Assembly (NCBI RefSeq): GCF_000176155.1 | Contig: NZ_ACZO01000005.1 | Coordinates: forward strand, 62,001-126,000 | Direction: 5' to 3' | Source of the DNA: Vibrio metschnikovii CIP 69.14 | GTDB taxonomy: Bacteria; Pseudomonadota; Gammaproteobacteria; Enterobacterales; Vibrionaceae | Length of the DNA: 64,000 nt | Shown here: positions 1 through 9,359 of the stretch, piece by piece | Numbering within the stretch: the first letter of the stretch is position 1 | Layout: every line of letters starts with the position of its first letter | Program-made: the position numbers and the translations under genes | Notes under the pieces: model-generated | The model's input: only the letters and a program-made list of their open reading frames with translations | Database searches by the model: none | Told to the model about the DNA's origin: nothing

Positions 1-382
1 CAAGTTCACCCAGTGGTTTATCGTTACCAAAGTGAGGGATCATATTGATGCACTGTGAAGCATCTTGCCTGTAGGGTAGGTGCCAGTAAGCTCCGAAGGT
101 GGCATCAATCCCATTAGGAACGAGACTATTGTTCCACTCGGTATTGCTTCCTGCATAGGCACGACAATGGTTATCGTTCCATACGTGGAGAGTGAGCCCT
201 TGATAAAGTTCGTTATCGCTAGTTTGACTACGTAATGTGGGGTCAGCTTTATAAAAAACGGTGACCGTTTGTGTTTCTGCGGCGATATTGTCATCCGATG
301 ACGAGTTACAACCGACCAGTAAACCGCCTGCCAAAATGGGCAGCATGGCTTTACTTAATGTCGAAAAGTTAGGTTTGTTCAC
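1..382 (-). CDS. Lipoprotein with CBM41/pullulanase-type N-terminus (partial)
   Basis: N-terminal 127 codons of a gene that runs off the left edge. It starts at GTG 382, preceded by an AGGGA ribosome site 8 nt upstream, with an in-frame TAG two codons before it. The first 25 residues form a lipoprotein signal: hydrophobic stretch, then the lipobox LVGC with Cys25. After a short Ser/Asp linker there is a carbohydrate-binding segment with the signature LHVWND...CRAYAG and later FGAYWHLPY and PHFGNDKP. These are typical of the starch-binding domain at the front of secreted pullulanase-type alpha-1,6-glucosidases. I infer a surface or outer-membrane starch/glycogen debranching lipoprotein. The catalytic part is outside the window, so the enzyme class is not proven. 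Confidence 0.75.
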   Translation of the reverse strand, partial: MNKPNFSTLSKAMLPILAGGLLVGCNSSSDDNIAAETQTVTVFYKADPTLRSQTSDNELYQGLTLHVWNDNHCRAYAGSNTEWNNSLVPNGIDATFGAYWHLPYRQDASQCINMIPHFGNDKPLGEL

Positions 383-759
383 GTTCTAAGTCCCTAGTTT
401 TCTATCTAATCTATAAAAAGTTAATTAAAAATTTCATAGAATTAGTGAGGTTATGAGTTCACTGGATATGCTAGGGATAAGTGACCTATACAAAATGTGA
501 GCCACCGCGGTAAAGATTTTTTAGAGCGATAAAAATTACAATCTACGAACCATTATCACGTTTGGTAGGTTGAATGGCGTTCGGTAAGCGCACACTTTGC
601 AGGATGAGCAAGGGGGATGAGTTGAAGAAAATGTACAGCAATAGCCTTATTGGCCAAGTAAATGCTTAGCTGCTGAAGCCTGGCCTCTGGTTATGATTAT
701 CGTAAACGGCGTGTGGTATCACAAAAAAGAGAGAGATATTTAACAAGGGAAATAAAGAT
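383..759. other. Intergenic region upstream of the pullulanase-type gene
   Basis: No convincing ORF is present. The stretch should contain the promoter of the minus-strand lipoprotein gene. Two GGATGA motifs 13 bp apart (602-607 and 615-620) resemble MalT boxes and are listed separately. Nothing else could be recognised. Confidence 0.5.
602..621 (+). promoter_or_regulatory. Possible tandem MalT boxes
   Basis: GGATGAG at 602-608 and GGGGGATGAG at 612-621 are direct repeats with the GGA(T/G)GA core of MalT sites. They lie about 220 bp upstream of the CBM41 lipoprotein start. Maltose-regulon control of a pullulanase would fit known biology, but the motif is short and the distance long. Confidence 0.25.
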
Positions 760-789
760 GGCAGATAAATCGATGGGGATTTATCTGCC
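760..789 (-). terminator. Stem-loop after dsbD
   Basis: An 11-bp perfect inverted repeat (GGCAGATAAAT and ATTTATCTGCC) with an 8-nt loop lies 7 nt past the dsbD stop. On the minus strand it is followed by a T-rich but interrupted tract, so it is a plausible rather than textbook intrinsic terminator. Confidence 0.55.
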
Positions 790-796
790 AAGCCGA

Positions 797-2563
797 TTAG
801 CGTTGAAATTTTTCTAGATGAGCAAGAAAAGGATGTTCGGCCATAAAGCCGGTAATACGTGCTTGAGGTCGTCGGTTTCCTTGTCCATCCCAGAAATCGA
901 TGGTCGGTAAACCAAGTACTTGCAGATGTTGTAAGAGTTCAAAATCTTCCGGCTCACTACGGGTGACATCCACTTGCAGTAATACAAAGTTTTTTAGCTG
1001 CGCTTCAACGGCGGGCTGGTGAAAGGTATAACGCTCAAATTCTTTACACGCGACACACCAGTCAGCGTAAAAATCGAGCATCACCGGTTTTCCGGCTGCT
1101 TTAGCGTCGAGCAAAGCTTGATTAAGCTGCTCGACGGTTTTAATCGGTTGAAACTGAATGTTAGCTTGCTCAGCGCTGTAATGATTGGGATTCAGCCAAT
1201 AACTCAGCAGTGGTTGAGCAGAGAATAATAAGCCGAGGATAGCGATGATCCCTATCAGGCTTTGTTTCCAGCCTGCAAAAGGTAAGCTGTTTTTTGCATG
1301 ATAGAGCCAACCGAATGCGCTTAATCCTAACGCCGACCATAATATCGTGCTCCATAAGCTAGGGATAATTCTCTCCAGTAGGAAAATGGGTGCGGCGAGC
1401 AGAACAAAACCAAACAAGATCTTGATGCGATTCATCCAATCCCCTGCTTTAGGCAATAACTGGTTACCGAATACGGCGACAGCGATTAAGGGAATTCCCA
1501 TGCCTAAGGCCAATGCGTAGAGCGCCACGCCCCCCGTGACCAAATCACCACTTTGTGCCACGTAGAGCAAGGCTCCCGATAAAGGAGCTGTGGTGCAAGG
1601 AGAGCAGACTAAACCCGAAATTGCGCCCATCATAAACACGCCGCCAAGCCGTCCACCTTGTTGGCGCTGACTTAAGCTACTTAGCCAAGTTTGCACGCTA
1701 CTTGGCAGTTGCAAACTGTATAAACCAAACATCGATAACGCTAAGGCGACAAATAAGACACTCAATGTCATCAGGACATAAGGGTGCTGCAAAGCGGCTT
1801 GAAATTGTAAACCCGCAGAAGCTACCACTAAACCCAATAAGGTGTAGGTCAACGCCATCCCTTGCACATAGACCACACTTAGCAGCAATGCGCGGCGTTG
1901 TGAGATAGCTCCGCCACCAAGTACGATACTGGTTAAAATTGGGTACATGGGTAATACGCATGGGGTAAAAGCCAAGCCAATACCGAGTAATAAAAACAGC
2001 AGCGGAGTCCAAGCACTGTGCGCTAATCGATTCGCTAAAGAATCTTGTTGTGAAGTGGCAAGGTTGGTTTCGTTAACGGTCGTGCTAGAGATAGATTCGC
2101 TGGATGCTTGGGCGATGACGGGTTCCAGATCAATAACCCGAGTTTCAGGTGGGTAACAAAAACCTGCGGCGGCGCAGCCTTGATAGCGCACGGTCAATGT
2201 AGCACCAGATTGGGCATTGTTCAGTGATACGTTTATCGACAGTGGCGTATCATAAATCATCACATCGCCAAAAAATTCATCATGATACGGCTGTGCTTGC
2301 GGCAACACGTAATCGGCCAACTGGGCGTTTTTAGCCTCAATGGTTAGGCTACTTTGATATAAATAGTACCCTGGCTTGATCTGCCAATCTAAAAATAGTT
2401 GATCAGCTTGTTGGAAAAAAGACAGCGGAAAGGCTTGATCGACCGGAGCAAAGCGCGATGCTCCGTTTAACTCAAATGAGGGATTAACGGTCAATGTGGC
2501 CAATGCCGGCGTACTGATTGCCGTACTCAGCAGCAGTAAAAGAGAAATAAATAGACGCATCAT
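797..2563 (-). CDS. dsbD: Thiol:disulfide interchange protein DsbD
   Basis: Inner-membrane reductase that carries electrons from cytoplasmic thioredoxin to periplasmic DsbC/DsbG and cytochrome c maturation factors. The 588-residue protein has the full three-part layout. A signal peptide is cleaved near ALA22. The periplasmic N domain has the redox pair C130/C136 (GCAAAGFC). The polytopic membrane core has [10 protein letters not shown] (C202) and GLVCSPC (C320/C323). The C-terminal thioredoxin domain has CVAC at 503-506. I start at ATG 2563, the first of two adjacent ATGs with a GGA 10 nt upstream; an in-frame TTG five codons earlier is less likely. It is a single gene with its own hairpin terminator, next to argR. 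Confidence 0.96.
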   Translation of the reverse strand: MMRLFISLLLLLSTAISTPALATLTVNPSFELNGASRFAPVDQAFPLSFFQQADQLFLDWQIKPGYYLYQSSLTIEAKNAQLADYVLPQAQPYHDEFFGDVMIYDTPLSINVSLNNAQSGATLTVRYQGCAAAGFCYPPETRVIDLEPVIAQASSESISSTTVNETNLATSQQDSLANRLAHSAWTPLLFLLLGIGLAFTPCVLPMYPILTSIVLGGGAISQRRALLLSVVYVQGMALTYTLLGLVVASAGLQFQAALQHPYVLMTLSVLFVALALSMFGLYSLQLPSSVQTWLSSLSQRQQGGRLGGVFMMGAISGLVCSPCTTAPLSGALLYVAQSGDLVTGGVALYALALGMGIPLIAVAVFGNQLLPKAGDWMNRIKILFGFVLLAAPIFLLERIIPSLWSTILWSALGLSAFGWLYHAKNSLPFAGWKQSLIGIIAILGLLFSAQPLLSYWLNPNHYSAEQANIQFQPIKTVEQLNQALLDAKAAGKPVMLDFYADWCVACKEFERYTFHQPAVEAQLKNFVLLQVDVTRSEPEDFELLQHLQVLGLPTIDFWDGQGNRRPQARITGFMAEHPFLAHLEKFQR

Positions 2564-2636
2564 CACTAGAATATCCAAAACACGATTGGCTTTACTATAT
2601 AGACAACGGGTTGGAAGATACAGTGCAGCGCTGGGC

Positions 2637-3116
2637 TTAAGCCACCCCTAAGCGACTTTTGACAATCCGCTCACAGGCTTCGACACGATTGGCGTCGCGC
2701 GGAATCACGAGTACGGTATCATTACCGCCCACGGTACCAATGATTTCGCTGTGCGGATCGATATCAACCAAACGAGCAACTAACTGAGCGCTGCCCGGAT
2801 GGGTCTTGACCACCACGACGGATTGGTTGTGAGTAATAAATTCAATTTGCGAAGCAATCGAAGATTCAACGCGTACTGGTGCGGTTTCTACCGTGATGCA
2901 ATAAACTTTTTTACCACAAGCATTACGGATTTTGACCACGCCGAGCTGAGAAAGTAAGCGTGATACGGTTGATTGGCTTACGCCTTCAAAACCCAGTTCA
3001 ACTAAGCGCTCGCGTAATTCATGTTGATTGGCGAAGCTTTGCTGTTGTAGCAGCCTCTTGCAGGCCGCGGTTAATGAGCGTTCATCAGCATCAATGTCAG
3101 GGATGGTTCGGTTCAC
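2637..3116 (-). CDS. argR: ArgR-family regulator beside the arginine deiminase operon
   Basis: 159-residue arginine-repressor family protein. The N-terminal winged helix covers about residues 12-75 ([12 protein letters not shown] recognition region). The C-terminal hexamerisation/arginine-binding domain covers about 90-155, with [11 protein letters not shown] and [14 protein letters not shown]. The start is GTG 3116 with GAGG upstream. The sequence is clearly diverged from the usual gammaproteobacterial ArgR. The arginine-contacting GDD motif reads G131-N132-D133, so the first acidic residue is Asn. It lies downstream of arcA-arcC-arcB, separated by a terminator, so it may have its own promoter. 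I infer a pathway-specific regulator of the ADI operon rather than the global biosynthetic repressor, but this is not proven. Confidence 0.85.
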   Translation of the reverse strand: MNRTIPDIDADERSLTAACKRLLQQQSFANQHELRERLVELGFEGVSQSTVSRLLSQLGVVKIRNACGKKVYCITVETAPVRVESSIASQIEFITHNQSVVVVKTHPGSAQLVARLVDIDPHSEIIGTVGGNDTVLVIPRDANRVEACERIVKSRLGVA

Positions 3117-3270
3117 GGTCGTGCCCTCGTTTAACGATTAAGCAAACATCATTCTGGAGTTGAGCATATCACTTATTGATTTACGGCTTATTGCGGCAGA
3201 TCACCAAATAAAAAACTGCATTATGATGATTAGTTAGTTGTTTAAATGGATGAACAACGAGGTAGGGAAA

Positions 3271-3297
3271 ATCACGAGCCGGACTTCGGCTCGTGAT
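3271..3297 (-). terminator. Terminator after arcB
   Basis: A strong 11-bp GC-rich stem (3271-3281 with 3287-3297, loop GACTT) lies 30 nt past the arcB stop. On the minus strand it is followed by TTTCCC, a weak T-tract. It separates the arc operon from argR. Confidence 0.65.
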
Positions 3298-3326
3298 GTA
3301 GTGAGAGGAAGATAAAGGGTTATCGA

Positions 3327-4337
3327 TCAGTCACCGAGGGTGGCTACCATCACCGCTTTAATGGTGTGCATCCGGTTTTCTGCTTCGTCAAACACAATCG
3401 AATGTTCTGATTCGATCACTTCATTAGTGACTTCAACCCCTTGTTTTAGCTCTGGGTAAGCTTGGGCCAACTCTTTGCCGACGGTGGTATCTTCACCGTG
3501 GAATGCCGGTAAACAGTGCATGAATTTGACATGCGGATTACCTGTGGCTTTAAGCATGTCCATATTGACTTGATAAGGCAGCATTAACTGGATGCGCTCG
3601 GCCCACGCTTCTTTGGCTTCACCCATCGAGACCCAAACATCGGTGTAGAGGAAATCACAACCCATGACGCCTTCTTGCACATCTTCAGTTAGGGTGATTT
3701 TTGCTCCCGTTTCTTCAGCAATTGCGCGGCAAGTGGCAACCAGTGATTCTGTTGGCCAGAATGCTTTTGGCGCGACGAGGCGAATGTCCATGCCCATTTT
3801 CGCAGCGCCGACCATTAACGAGTTACCCATGTTATTGCGCGCATCGCCTAAATAAGCAAATTTGATTTGATGCAGTGCTTTACCACGGCCGTGTTCGAGC
3901 ATGGTCATAAAGTCAGCAAGAATTTGCGTTGGGTGGAACTCATCGGTTAGGCCATTCCATACCGGAACGCCAGCGTATTGGCCGAGTTCTTCGACAATCT
4001 CTTGGCCAAAACCACGGTACTCAATCCCATCATACATCCGACCTAGTACGCGAGCGGTGTCTTTCATCGATTCTTTGTGGCCGATCTGTGAGCCAGAAGG
4101 GCCAAGGTAGGAGACTTGCGCGCCTTGATCAAAAGCCGCGACTTCAAAGGCGCAGCGAGTGCGGGTCGAGGTTTTTTCGAAAATTAAGGCAATATTTTTG
4201 CCTTTCAGGCGAGGCTGTTCATAGCCATTGTATTTGGCTTTTTTCAGCTCAATCGATAAATCTAATAGATGCTGGATCTCTCTTGGTGTGAAATCAAGCA
4301 GTTTTAGGAAGTTACGGTTACGTAAATTAAAAGCCAT
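3327..4337 (-). CDS. arcB: Ornithine carbamoyltransferase (ADI pathway)
   Basis: 336-residue ornithine carbamoyltransferase. In the arginine deiminase pathway it runs catabolically, converting citrulline plus phosphate to ornithine and carbamoyl phosphate. The carbamoyl-phosphate motif STRTR is at 57-61, HPTQ is near residue 137, and the ornithine-binding HCLPAFH motif is near residue 275; all are intact. It is the last gene of arcA-arcC-arcB and ends in a terminator. The gap to arcC carries a 9-bp hairpin. The family also includes anabolic ArgF/ArgI, and sequence alone does not separate the two. The operon context makes the catabolic role likely, although an additional biosynthetic role cannot be excluded. 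Confidence 0.95.
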   Translation of the reverse strand: MAFNLRNRNFLKLLDFTPREIQHLLDLSIELKKAKYNGYEQPRLKGKNIALIFEKTSTRTRCAFEVAAFDQGAQVSYLGPSGSQIGHKESMKDTARVLGRMYDGIEYRGFGQEIVEELGQYAGVPVWNGLTDEFHPTQILADFMTMLEHGRGKALHQIKFAYLGDARNNMGNSLMVGAAKMGMDIRLVAPKAFWPTESLVATCRAIAEETGAKITLTEDVQEGVMGCDFLYTDVWVSMGEAKEAWAERIQLMLPYQVNMDMLKATGNPHVKFMHCLPAFHGEDTTVGKELAQAYPELKQGVEVTNEVIESEHSIVFDEAENRMHTIKAVMVATLGD

Positions 4338-4405
4338 GATGTTATCCTCGTTTTAGGCGCTAGCATGATGTGCGCGAGCGCTGAGTATTTCGCTGATTGA
4401 CGTGG

Positions 4406-4434
4406 TGACAACCTAGATTGGTGGGAGGTTGTCA
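4406..4434 (-). other. Hairpin between arcC and arcB
   Basis: A 9-bp perfect inverted repeat (TGACAACCT / AGGTTGTCA, 11-nt loop) sits in the 117-nt arcC-arcB gap. There is no T-tract on the minus strand, so it is not an intrinsic terminator. It may stabilise or direct processing of the arc mRNA. Confidence 0.5.
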
Positions 4435-4454
4435 TCCAGCCTGAAACCTAGTAT

Positions 4455-5369
4455 TTAATGGTCACGAATGATATTGGTCCCCGCTTGACCTTCTAAAATG
4501 GCTACCGCGTCTTCCAGAGCTCCAATGCCTACCAGACGGCCACCTTGTTTAATAAATTCACAGGAAGCTTGAATTTTCGGTCCCATAGACCCTTCGTCAA
4601 ATTGATAAGCCGCTAATTCACTTGGCGTTGCTTGACGCAAAGCATGTTGAGTTGGGGTTCCCCAGTCGAGATAAACCGCATCGGCATCGGTTAAAATAAG
4701 CAATGCATCGGCGCCAATTTGTTTGGCGAGAAAGGCGGCTGACATGTCTTTATCGATCACCGCTTCAACGCCCACTAGTTTGCCTTGCTGGTACTTAACT
4801 GGAATGCCGCCACCGCCAGTACAAATCACTAAATGGCCATCGGCAATCAAGGTATTGATGGCTTGATGTTCAACAATCCCCGTTGGTAGTGGGCTTGGCA
4901 CCACACGGCGGAAATACTGGCCATCAGGTTTTACTGTCCAATGGTATTTTTCTGCCAAAGCTCGCGCTTCTTCGGCTTGATAAACCGGGCCAATCGGTTT
5001 GGTTGGATTGGCAAACGCAGGGTCATTGGCATCAACGGTCATTTGAGTCAACATACAAGTCACGTTGCGTTCTGGAAGTAGGTTTTTAAACTCTTGCATT
5101 AGCATATAACCAATCATGCCTTGAGTTTCACTGCCCAATACGTCAAGTGGATATGGGTTAACTTTTTTGTACTCTAGCCCTTGTAGTGCTAATAATCCGA
5201 CTTGTGGGCCATTACCGTGCACCAGTACCACATTGTATTGCTCGGCCACTTTCGCGATGGCTTGCGCGGCAATCTGAATATTGTGGCGTTGAACATCCGC
5301 TTCTAATGGCTCGCCGCGACGAAGTAAGGCATTGCCTCCTAAGGCGACGACAACAGTTTGTTTTGTCAT
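4455..5369 (-). CDS. arcC: Carbamate kinase (ADI pathway)
   Basis: 304-residue carbamate kinase. It makes ATP from carbamoyl phosphate and ADP, the energy-yielding step of arginine fermentation. The amino-acid-kinase fold starts with [11 protein letters not shown]. It continues with the VHGNGPQVG loop, the GGGGIPV segment and DKD...[12 protein letters not shown] for nucleotide binding. The start is taken at ATG 5369, which has CGAGAGA six nt upstream; an ATG two codons earlier has no spacing for a ribosome site. It follows arcA closely; the 59-nt gap holds a strong hairpin. Confidence 0.96.
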   Translation of the reverse strand: MTKQTVVVALGGNALLRRGEPLEADVQRHNIQIAAQAIAKVAEQYNVVLVHGNGPQVGLLALQGLEYKKVNPYPLDVLGSETQGMIGYMLMQEFKNLLPERNVTCMLTQMTVDANDPAFANPTKPIGPVYQAEEARALAEKYHWTVKPDGQYFRRVVPSPLPTGIVEHQAINTLIADGHLVICTGGGGIPVKYQQGKLVGVEAVIDKDMSAAFLAKQIGADALLILTDADAVYLDWGTPTQHALRQATPSELAAYQFDEGSMGPKIQASCEFIKQGGRLVGIGALEDAVAILEGQAGTNIIRDH

Positions 5370-5389
5370 GGTCATTCTCTCGTTGATGG

Positions 5390-5413
5390 ATGGAAGGAGA
5401 ACTCTCCTTCCAT
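5390..5413 (-). other. Hairpin between arcA and arcC
   Basis: A 10-bp perfect stem (ATGGAAGGAG / CTCCTTCCAT, loop AACT) lies in the arcA-arcC gap, about 20 nt before the arcC start and 16 nt past the arcA stop. No T-run follows on the minus strand. It could protect the arcA 3' end or set the ratio of arcA to arcC expression. Confidence 0.5.
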
Positions 5414-5428
5414 ATCACTCGCCCTAAC

Positions 5429-6649
5429 TTAGATATCATCACGTTCAATGGGGCAGCTCATGCAGCGAGCGCCACCACGGCCACGGCCTAATTCATCACC
5501 TGGGATAGGCAGCACGGTGATGCCTGCTTTATCGTATTTCTCATTGGTGTAAGTATTGCGCTCATAACCAATAACGACGCCTGGGCGAACCGTTAGGACG
5601 TTGTTGGCATCGTTCCACTGCTCGCGTTCTGCTTCGAAGCTATCGCCGCCGGTGGTGATCATCTGTAGCTTATCAACACCCAGTGCGCGCTCTATGGTAT
5701 GAATGTAAGAGGCTTGTTGAGTGGCTTTAACTTTGCCAGAAGCATCGCCGGTTAAGCTCCAACATTTCACATCATCTGGAATCACATTTGGATAGACAGA
5801 GAAGGTATCTTCACGCATGTGAGTCATGACGGTATCGAGATGCATACAAGAGCGTTCTTGAGGCAGCTCAAGGGCAATCACTTGTTTGGCTTGACCATGT
5901 TTAAAGAGCGCCGAGGCCAGTTGTTCCACCCCTTGTGGCGTAGTGCGCTCTGACATACCGATTAACACCGCGCCGCGTCCGATGACTAAAACATCACCAC
6001 CTTCGATGGTAGACTTATCGTAGTTGCGTTGTTCATCACCGAAATATTTGATGAAGTCTTGGCCAGCGAAGGTTGGGTGCCAGCGATAGATTGCTCTGAG
6101 ATGGTTAGTTTCACGCTGACGAGCGACTTTCGCCATCGGGTTAATGGAGACGCCACCGTATACCCAGCACGAGGTATCGCGAGTAAATAAATGGTTAGGT
6201 AGTGGTTTAATAATGAAATCATCGGCTTTATGCATCGATTGTAAGATAGACGATGATTGCATCGGGAACTGGCCGTAAGACAAGCCACCGGTTAGGATTT
6301 TAGCTAATTCAATATGCGGTAAATCATTAAGGAAGCAGCGAACATCGTTGGCAAAGGTTGGTCCAAAACGATTATCTGAGATTTGCGTATGTAACAACCA
6401 CTCTTTGGCTTCACTGACATCGAGGGTTTCGGCAAGCAAATTCGTTAGCAGCAAAACCTCAACACCTTGATCGCGGAGGGTTTGTGCAAAAATATCGTGC
6501 TCTTTACCTGCACGTTCAATATCTAACACATCATCAAATAATAAGTCGTGACAGTTAGAGGGGGTTAAATGAGTTAATGCACGTCGTGGACGATGAATTA
6601 AAACGCGGCGTAATTGACCTACTTCAGAACCTACGTATAACTTACTCAT
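5429..6649 (-). CDS. arcA: Arginine deiminase
   Basis: 406-residue arginine deiminase, first enzyme of the ADI pathway (arginine to citrulline plus ammonia). The guanidino-group-modifying fold is complete. The N-terminus is [16 protein letters not shown], followed by the FTRDTSCWV and [11 protein letters not shown] segments. The C-terminal GGARCMSCP carries the catalytic cysteine (C396). The start is ATG 6649 with a purine-rich AAGAGAGA upstream; the reading frame is open further upstream but that extension does not resemble the family. First gene of the operon. Its 5' region contains a perfect TATACCTT/AAGGTATA inverted repeat, an ARG-box-like element and a distant FNR-like site. Confidence 0.97.
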   Translation of the reverse strand: MSKLYVGSEVGQLRRVLIHRPRRALTHLTPSNCHDLLFDDVLDIERAGKEHDIFAQTLRDQGVEVLLLTNLLAETLDVSEAKEWLLHTQISDNRFGPTFANDVRCFLNDLPHIELAKILTGGLSYGQFPMQSSSILQSMHKADDFIIKPLPNHLFTRDTSCWVYGGVSINPMAKVARQRETNHLRAIYRWHPTFAGQDFIKYFGDEQRNYDKSTIEGGDVLVIGRGAVLIGMSERTTPQGVEQLASALFKHGQAKQVIALELPQERSCMHLDTVMTHMREDTFSVYPNVIPDDVKCWSLTGDASGKVKATQQASYIHTIERALGVDKLQMITTGGDSFEAEREQWNDANNVLTVRPGVVIGYERNTYTNEKYDKAGITVLPIPGDELGRGRGGARCMSCPIERDDI

Positions 6650-6670
6650 AATCGTGTCTCTCTTATTTTG

Positions 6671-6695
6671 TATACCTTGATTAACTAAAGGTATA
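6671..6695 (-). promoter_or_regulatory. Inverted repeat in the arcA leader
   Basis: TATACCTT (6671-6678) and AAGGTATA (6688-6695) form a perfect 8-bp inverted repeat with a 9-nt centre, 22 nt upstream of the arcA start codon. It could be an operator or an RNA hairpin near the ribosome site. Confidence 0.4.
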
Positions 6696-6730
6696 ATTAT
6701 TTTGTAGGGTGTATGAGGGAGATTGAAATT

Positions 6731-6744
6731 TATATTTAAATTCA
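6731..6744. promoter_or_regulatory. Candidate ARG box upstream of arcA
   Basis: TATATTTAAATTCA matches 8 of the 10 fixed positions of the ArgR consensus TGAAT-WWWW-ATTCA, with a perfect right half, about 80-95 bp upstream of arcA. ArgR-type control of an ADI operon is well established in other bacteria. Match quality is moderate in an AT-rich context. Confidence 0.35.
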
Positions 6745-7179
6745 TCTCTTTGTTCTGTGTTTTATATTACCTTGTGTGGATGTTCTTTCTTGGATGTGGC
6801 TCACAGTTTACTTTTTATATTAATTTGCCATTTTAGATGAGTTATTAACAAATATTATTCATTTGATAACGTTTAAATCGGCGGTTTTTTAATGGTTTTT
6901 TATGGAATAAAATGCTTTTTATTATTGTTCATCAGCCAGTTTTCAGTCTGATAGCATTTGATTTGGAAATATTATGCAAACCATAAAAATGTTGGGTGGT
7001 ATTAGAGTGGCGAATTTATTCACTATTCGGGATTAGGTAACGGTTTTTATGGTTTTATTTCCCCTAATGTTAAAAAAATAAGCGAGGAAAGATTGATCTA
7101 GAACAATTATAAATCGCTGGTGATTTATGGGAGTCTAGAATTAATGGATTAATTTAATTCATGGTTTGATAAATAAAAC
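6745..7179. other. AT-rich gap upstream of arcA
   Basis: No ORF worth calling. One FNR-like element, TTGAT-CTAG-AACAA (7093-7106, 9 of 10 consensus positions), sits about 450 bp upstream of arcA. The rest is AT-rich with no recognisable element. Confidence 0.4.
7093..7106 (-). promoter_or_regulatory. FNR-like site upstream of arcA
   Basis: TTGATCTAGAACAA differs from the FNR consensus TTGAT-N4-ATCAA at one position. ADI operons are commonly switched on by FNR-type regulators without oxygen. The distance of 450 bp to the start codon would require a long leader. Confidence 0.3.
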
Positions 7180-7307
7180 TATACCCAAACGACTTGAAAT
7201 TGCAGGTAGGCGGCAAGTGAGTGAATCCCCATAAGCATAGGCAAACTATGTGATTGGGGTAAACGGACGTAGCCAACACCGCTGCAGCTTCAAATAGGAA
7301 GGGTATA
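7180..7307 (+). repeat. ERIC repeat, copy 1
   Basis: 128-bp ERIC-family element bounded by TATACCC (7180-7186) and GGGTATA (7301-7307). It has the conserved internal core GTGAATCCCC and the palindromic arms of this family. A chance 70-codon minus-strand ORF spans it. It lies between the arcA upstream region and the yfcC terminator. A second copy in inverted orientation follows efp at 48887-49014. Confidence 0.85.
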
Positions 7308-7363
7308 ATTAATCGCAAGTCAGATCGTTGTTGGTAACATGACGATAGGGGATAGTAGGAAAG

Positions 7364-7396
7364 CAAAAAGCCGCACCAGATAGCGTGCGGCTTTAC
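7364..7396 (-). terminator. Terminator after yfcC
   Basis: A 10-bp GC-rich stem (7367-7376 with 7385-7394) is followed on the minus strand by CTTTTTG. It lies about 85 nt past the yfcC stop. A convincing intrinsic terminator. Confidence 0.85.
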
Positions 7397-7479
7397 AGAA
7401 TAAGAATATGATCAAGCAATGATTTTATTGTTTTGTTATGGCTAGGATGACGTTGATTAAGCGACGTTCACGTGAACCT

Positions 7480-8925
7480 TTAAAGTAACACACCAATACT
7501 GAGCATAATCATAATCAATACACACAAAATTCCCAGTAATGGCGCGACCCATTTTATCCAGCGTACATAAGGGACGCGGGCAATGGCTAAGCCGCCCATC
7601 ACCACTGCAGACGTTGGTGTGACGAGGTTAACTATCCCAGATGCAGATTGGTATGCCGTCACTACCAGATCGCGACTGACGCCGGCAAAATCGGCCAGTG
7701 GCGCCATGATTGGCATGGTTAACACGGCTAGACCAGAAGACGATGGCACTAAGAACGACAATAAAATCTCTAGCCAGTACATCACGTTAATAAACATCAC
7801 TGACGATAATCCAGTCACGATATGCTCAGCTGAATTGAGTATCGTATCAGTGATCATGCCTCGGTCCATCACCACGACAATACCACGCGCAATCCCGATG
7901 ATTAACGCGACGCCAAGCAAATCACGTGCACCATCAATAAAGCTAGTGGTGAATTCTTCTTCGCTCATTCTGGCTACAAGACCAATCAGAATCGTTGAAC
8001 CCAAGAACATCGCCGATATTTCGGCCATCCACCAGCCGGCGACGGATACACCGTAAATCATCACGGCAAAGGAGAGGGCAAAAATGGCTAAAATAATTTT
8101 GCGAGTGGTAGTAAAAACTAAGCTTTCTCCGTTACGGTTACCTAAAAAGTGTGCTTGGTTTTCTTCATATTTATCGTAAACAATCGACTTACTTTGATCG
8201 GCACGAACCATTTTCGCATAGCGCATCACGTACATGACACAGATGATCCAGCCGACTAATAAAATTGCAAGACGCAGGAAAATACCGTCGGTAAAAGGAA
8301 TCCCCGCTGCGTTGGCGGCAATCACGGTCGCGAAGGGGTTAATGGTGGAACCTAAAGTACCAATGCCAGCCCCTAGTAATACGGTTGCCGCTGCGACTAC
8401 TGGGTCAAAACGAGCTGCCATCATCACTGGCACTAATAGGGTATAGAAGGGGAGTGACTCTTCTGCCATGCCGTAGATGGTGCCTCCCGCGGCAAAGAGT
8501 GCCATCAGGATGGGGATCATTAATTCCTCTCGCCCTTGTAAGCGCGAGGTGACTCGTTCAATACCCGCGTCAATCGCTCCCGTTTTGGTGACTAAGCCAA
8601 GAAAACCGCCGATGATGAGGATAAATAACGAAACATCAATTGCCGCCGCTTCGTAAGTCGTATGATCATAAAAACCATCAATGGGAGCGAGAAGTACATC
8701 AATCACACCCTGTGGATTACCTTCGGTTGGAGCATAAGTACCCGCAATCGGCACTTCTTTACCGAGCTCGGCATTCATGGTTCGTTCATATTGACCAGCA
8801 GGGACTATCCACGTGAGTAATGCCACAAAGGCAATCAGTAAAAATAAAATGGTATAGGCAGAGGGAAACTTTAAGTTAGCAAAAAAGCCTTTCTTATGGT
8901 CCGTTGGTAAAGTTTGGCTTGTCAT
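7480..8925 (-). CDS. YfcC-family membrane carrier, likely arginine/ornithine exchanger
   Basis: 481-residue polytopic inner-membrane protein of the YfcC family (ion-transporter superfamily), with about 12 hydrophobic segments. Family signatures seen are WIVPAGQYER near the N-terminus, GMAEESLPFY, GIGTLGSTINPFA, and the C-terminal LVPSSSGLAVLTMPIMAPLA and VNLVTPTSAVVMG. An AAGGAG ribosome site lies 6 nt before ATG 8925. Family members are annotated as basic amino acid or C4-dicarboxylate carriers. No arcD is present, and this gene stands upstream of arcACB in the same orientation, so I infer it supplies arginine/ornithine exchange. It has its own terminator. A perfect FNR palindrome lies 435 bp upstream. 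Confidence 0.85.
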   Translation of the reverse strand: MTSQTLPTDHKKGFFANLKFPSAYTILFLLIAFVALLTWIVPAGQYERTMNAELGKEVPIAGTYAPTEGNPQGVIDVLLAPIDGFYDHTTYEAAAIDVSLFILIIGGFLGLVTKTGAIDAGIERVTSRLQGREELMIPILMALFAAGGTIYGMAEESLPFYTLLVPVMMAARFDPVVAAATVLLGAGIGTLGSTINPFATVIAANAAGIPFTDGIFLRLAILLVGWIICVMYVMRYAKMVRADQSKSIVYDKYEENQAHFLGNRNGESLVFTTTRKIILAIFALSFAVMIYGVSVAGWWMAEISAMFLGSTILIGLVARMSEEEFTTSFIDGARDLLGVALIIGIARGIVVVMDRGMITDTILNSAEHIVTGLSSVMFINVMYWLEILLSFLVPSSSGLAVLTMPIMAPLADFAGVSRDLVVTAYQSASGIVNLVTPTSAVVMGGLAIARVPYVRWIKWVAPLLGILCVLIMIMLSIGVLL

Positions 8926-9359
8926 AGCGTTCTCCTTACATTTAGATAATCTGGCCTAAATGTGCTTGGTGGCTAATATTCACTTTTTAATCAAACAGCA
9001 TGGATTTTATTAATCAGTGAATTAAATGAAATATATGATATTAAAATGTTGAGTGAGGTTTTTAGACGGATGCTTTAATGGGTTTTATTTTAAAGATAGT
9101 AAGTTTTATTATCTTGGCTTTGCTTCACATAATATTCTTAGATATAAAAGGCGAGAGAATGTTGATTATTTGTTTTAGGGTATTTGTTTATGAATAATGA
9201 AATAATATTCTCAAAGACTACTCTCTTTTTAGACTCATCTTGGTCAGTTGTGCCTAAACAGTAAGCTTGCGCTACAGGATTGATTATTTAGAACGTTCAG
9301 GAAGAAATATTATGCACTTTTGATAGTGGGTATGAACAGTTGAATTAATCGAAGTTTGT
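8926..9359. other. AT-rich gap upstream of yfcC
   Basis: About 430 bp without a credible ORF. If transcription starts at the FNR site beyond it, this would be a long leader. I found no clear terminator or riboswitch structure inside. Confidence 0.4.

Noticed and set aside
40..294. 84-residue minus-strand ORF
   Set aside because: It overlaps, in another frame, the lipoprotein CDS with a signal peptide, lipobox and CBM41 features.
7154..7366. 70-residue minus-strand ORF
   Set aside because: It is made mostly of the ERIC repeat and part of a terminator; no protein family resemblance.
7583..8056. 157-residue ORF antisense to yfcC
   Set aside because: Shadow of a membrane-protein gene; no ribosome site or family features.
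2637..8925. Claim that the arc block is a recent horizontal transfer
   Set aside because: No integrase, att-like repeats or tRNA at the ends, and no visible change in base composition of the coding parts. Only gene order hints at insertion.
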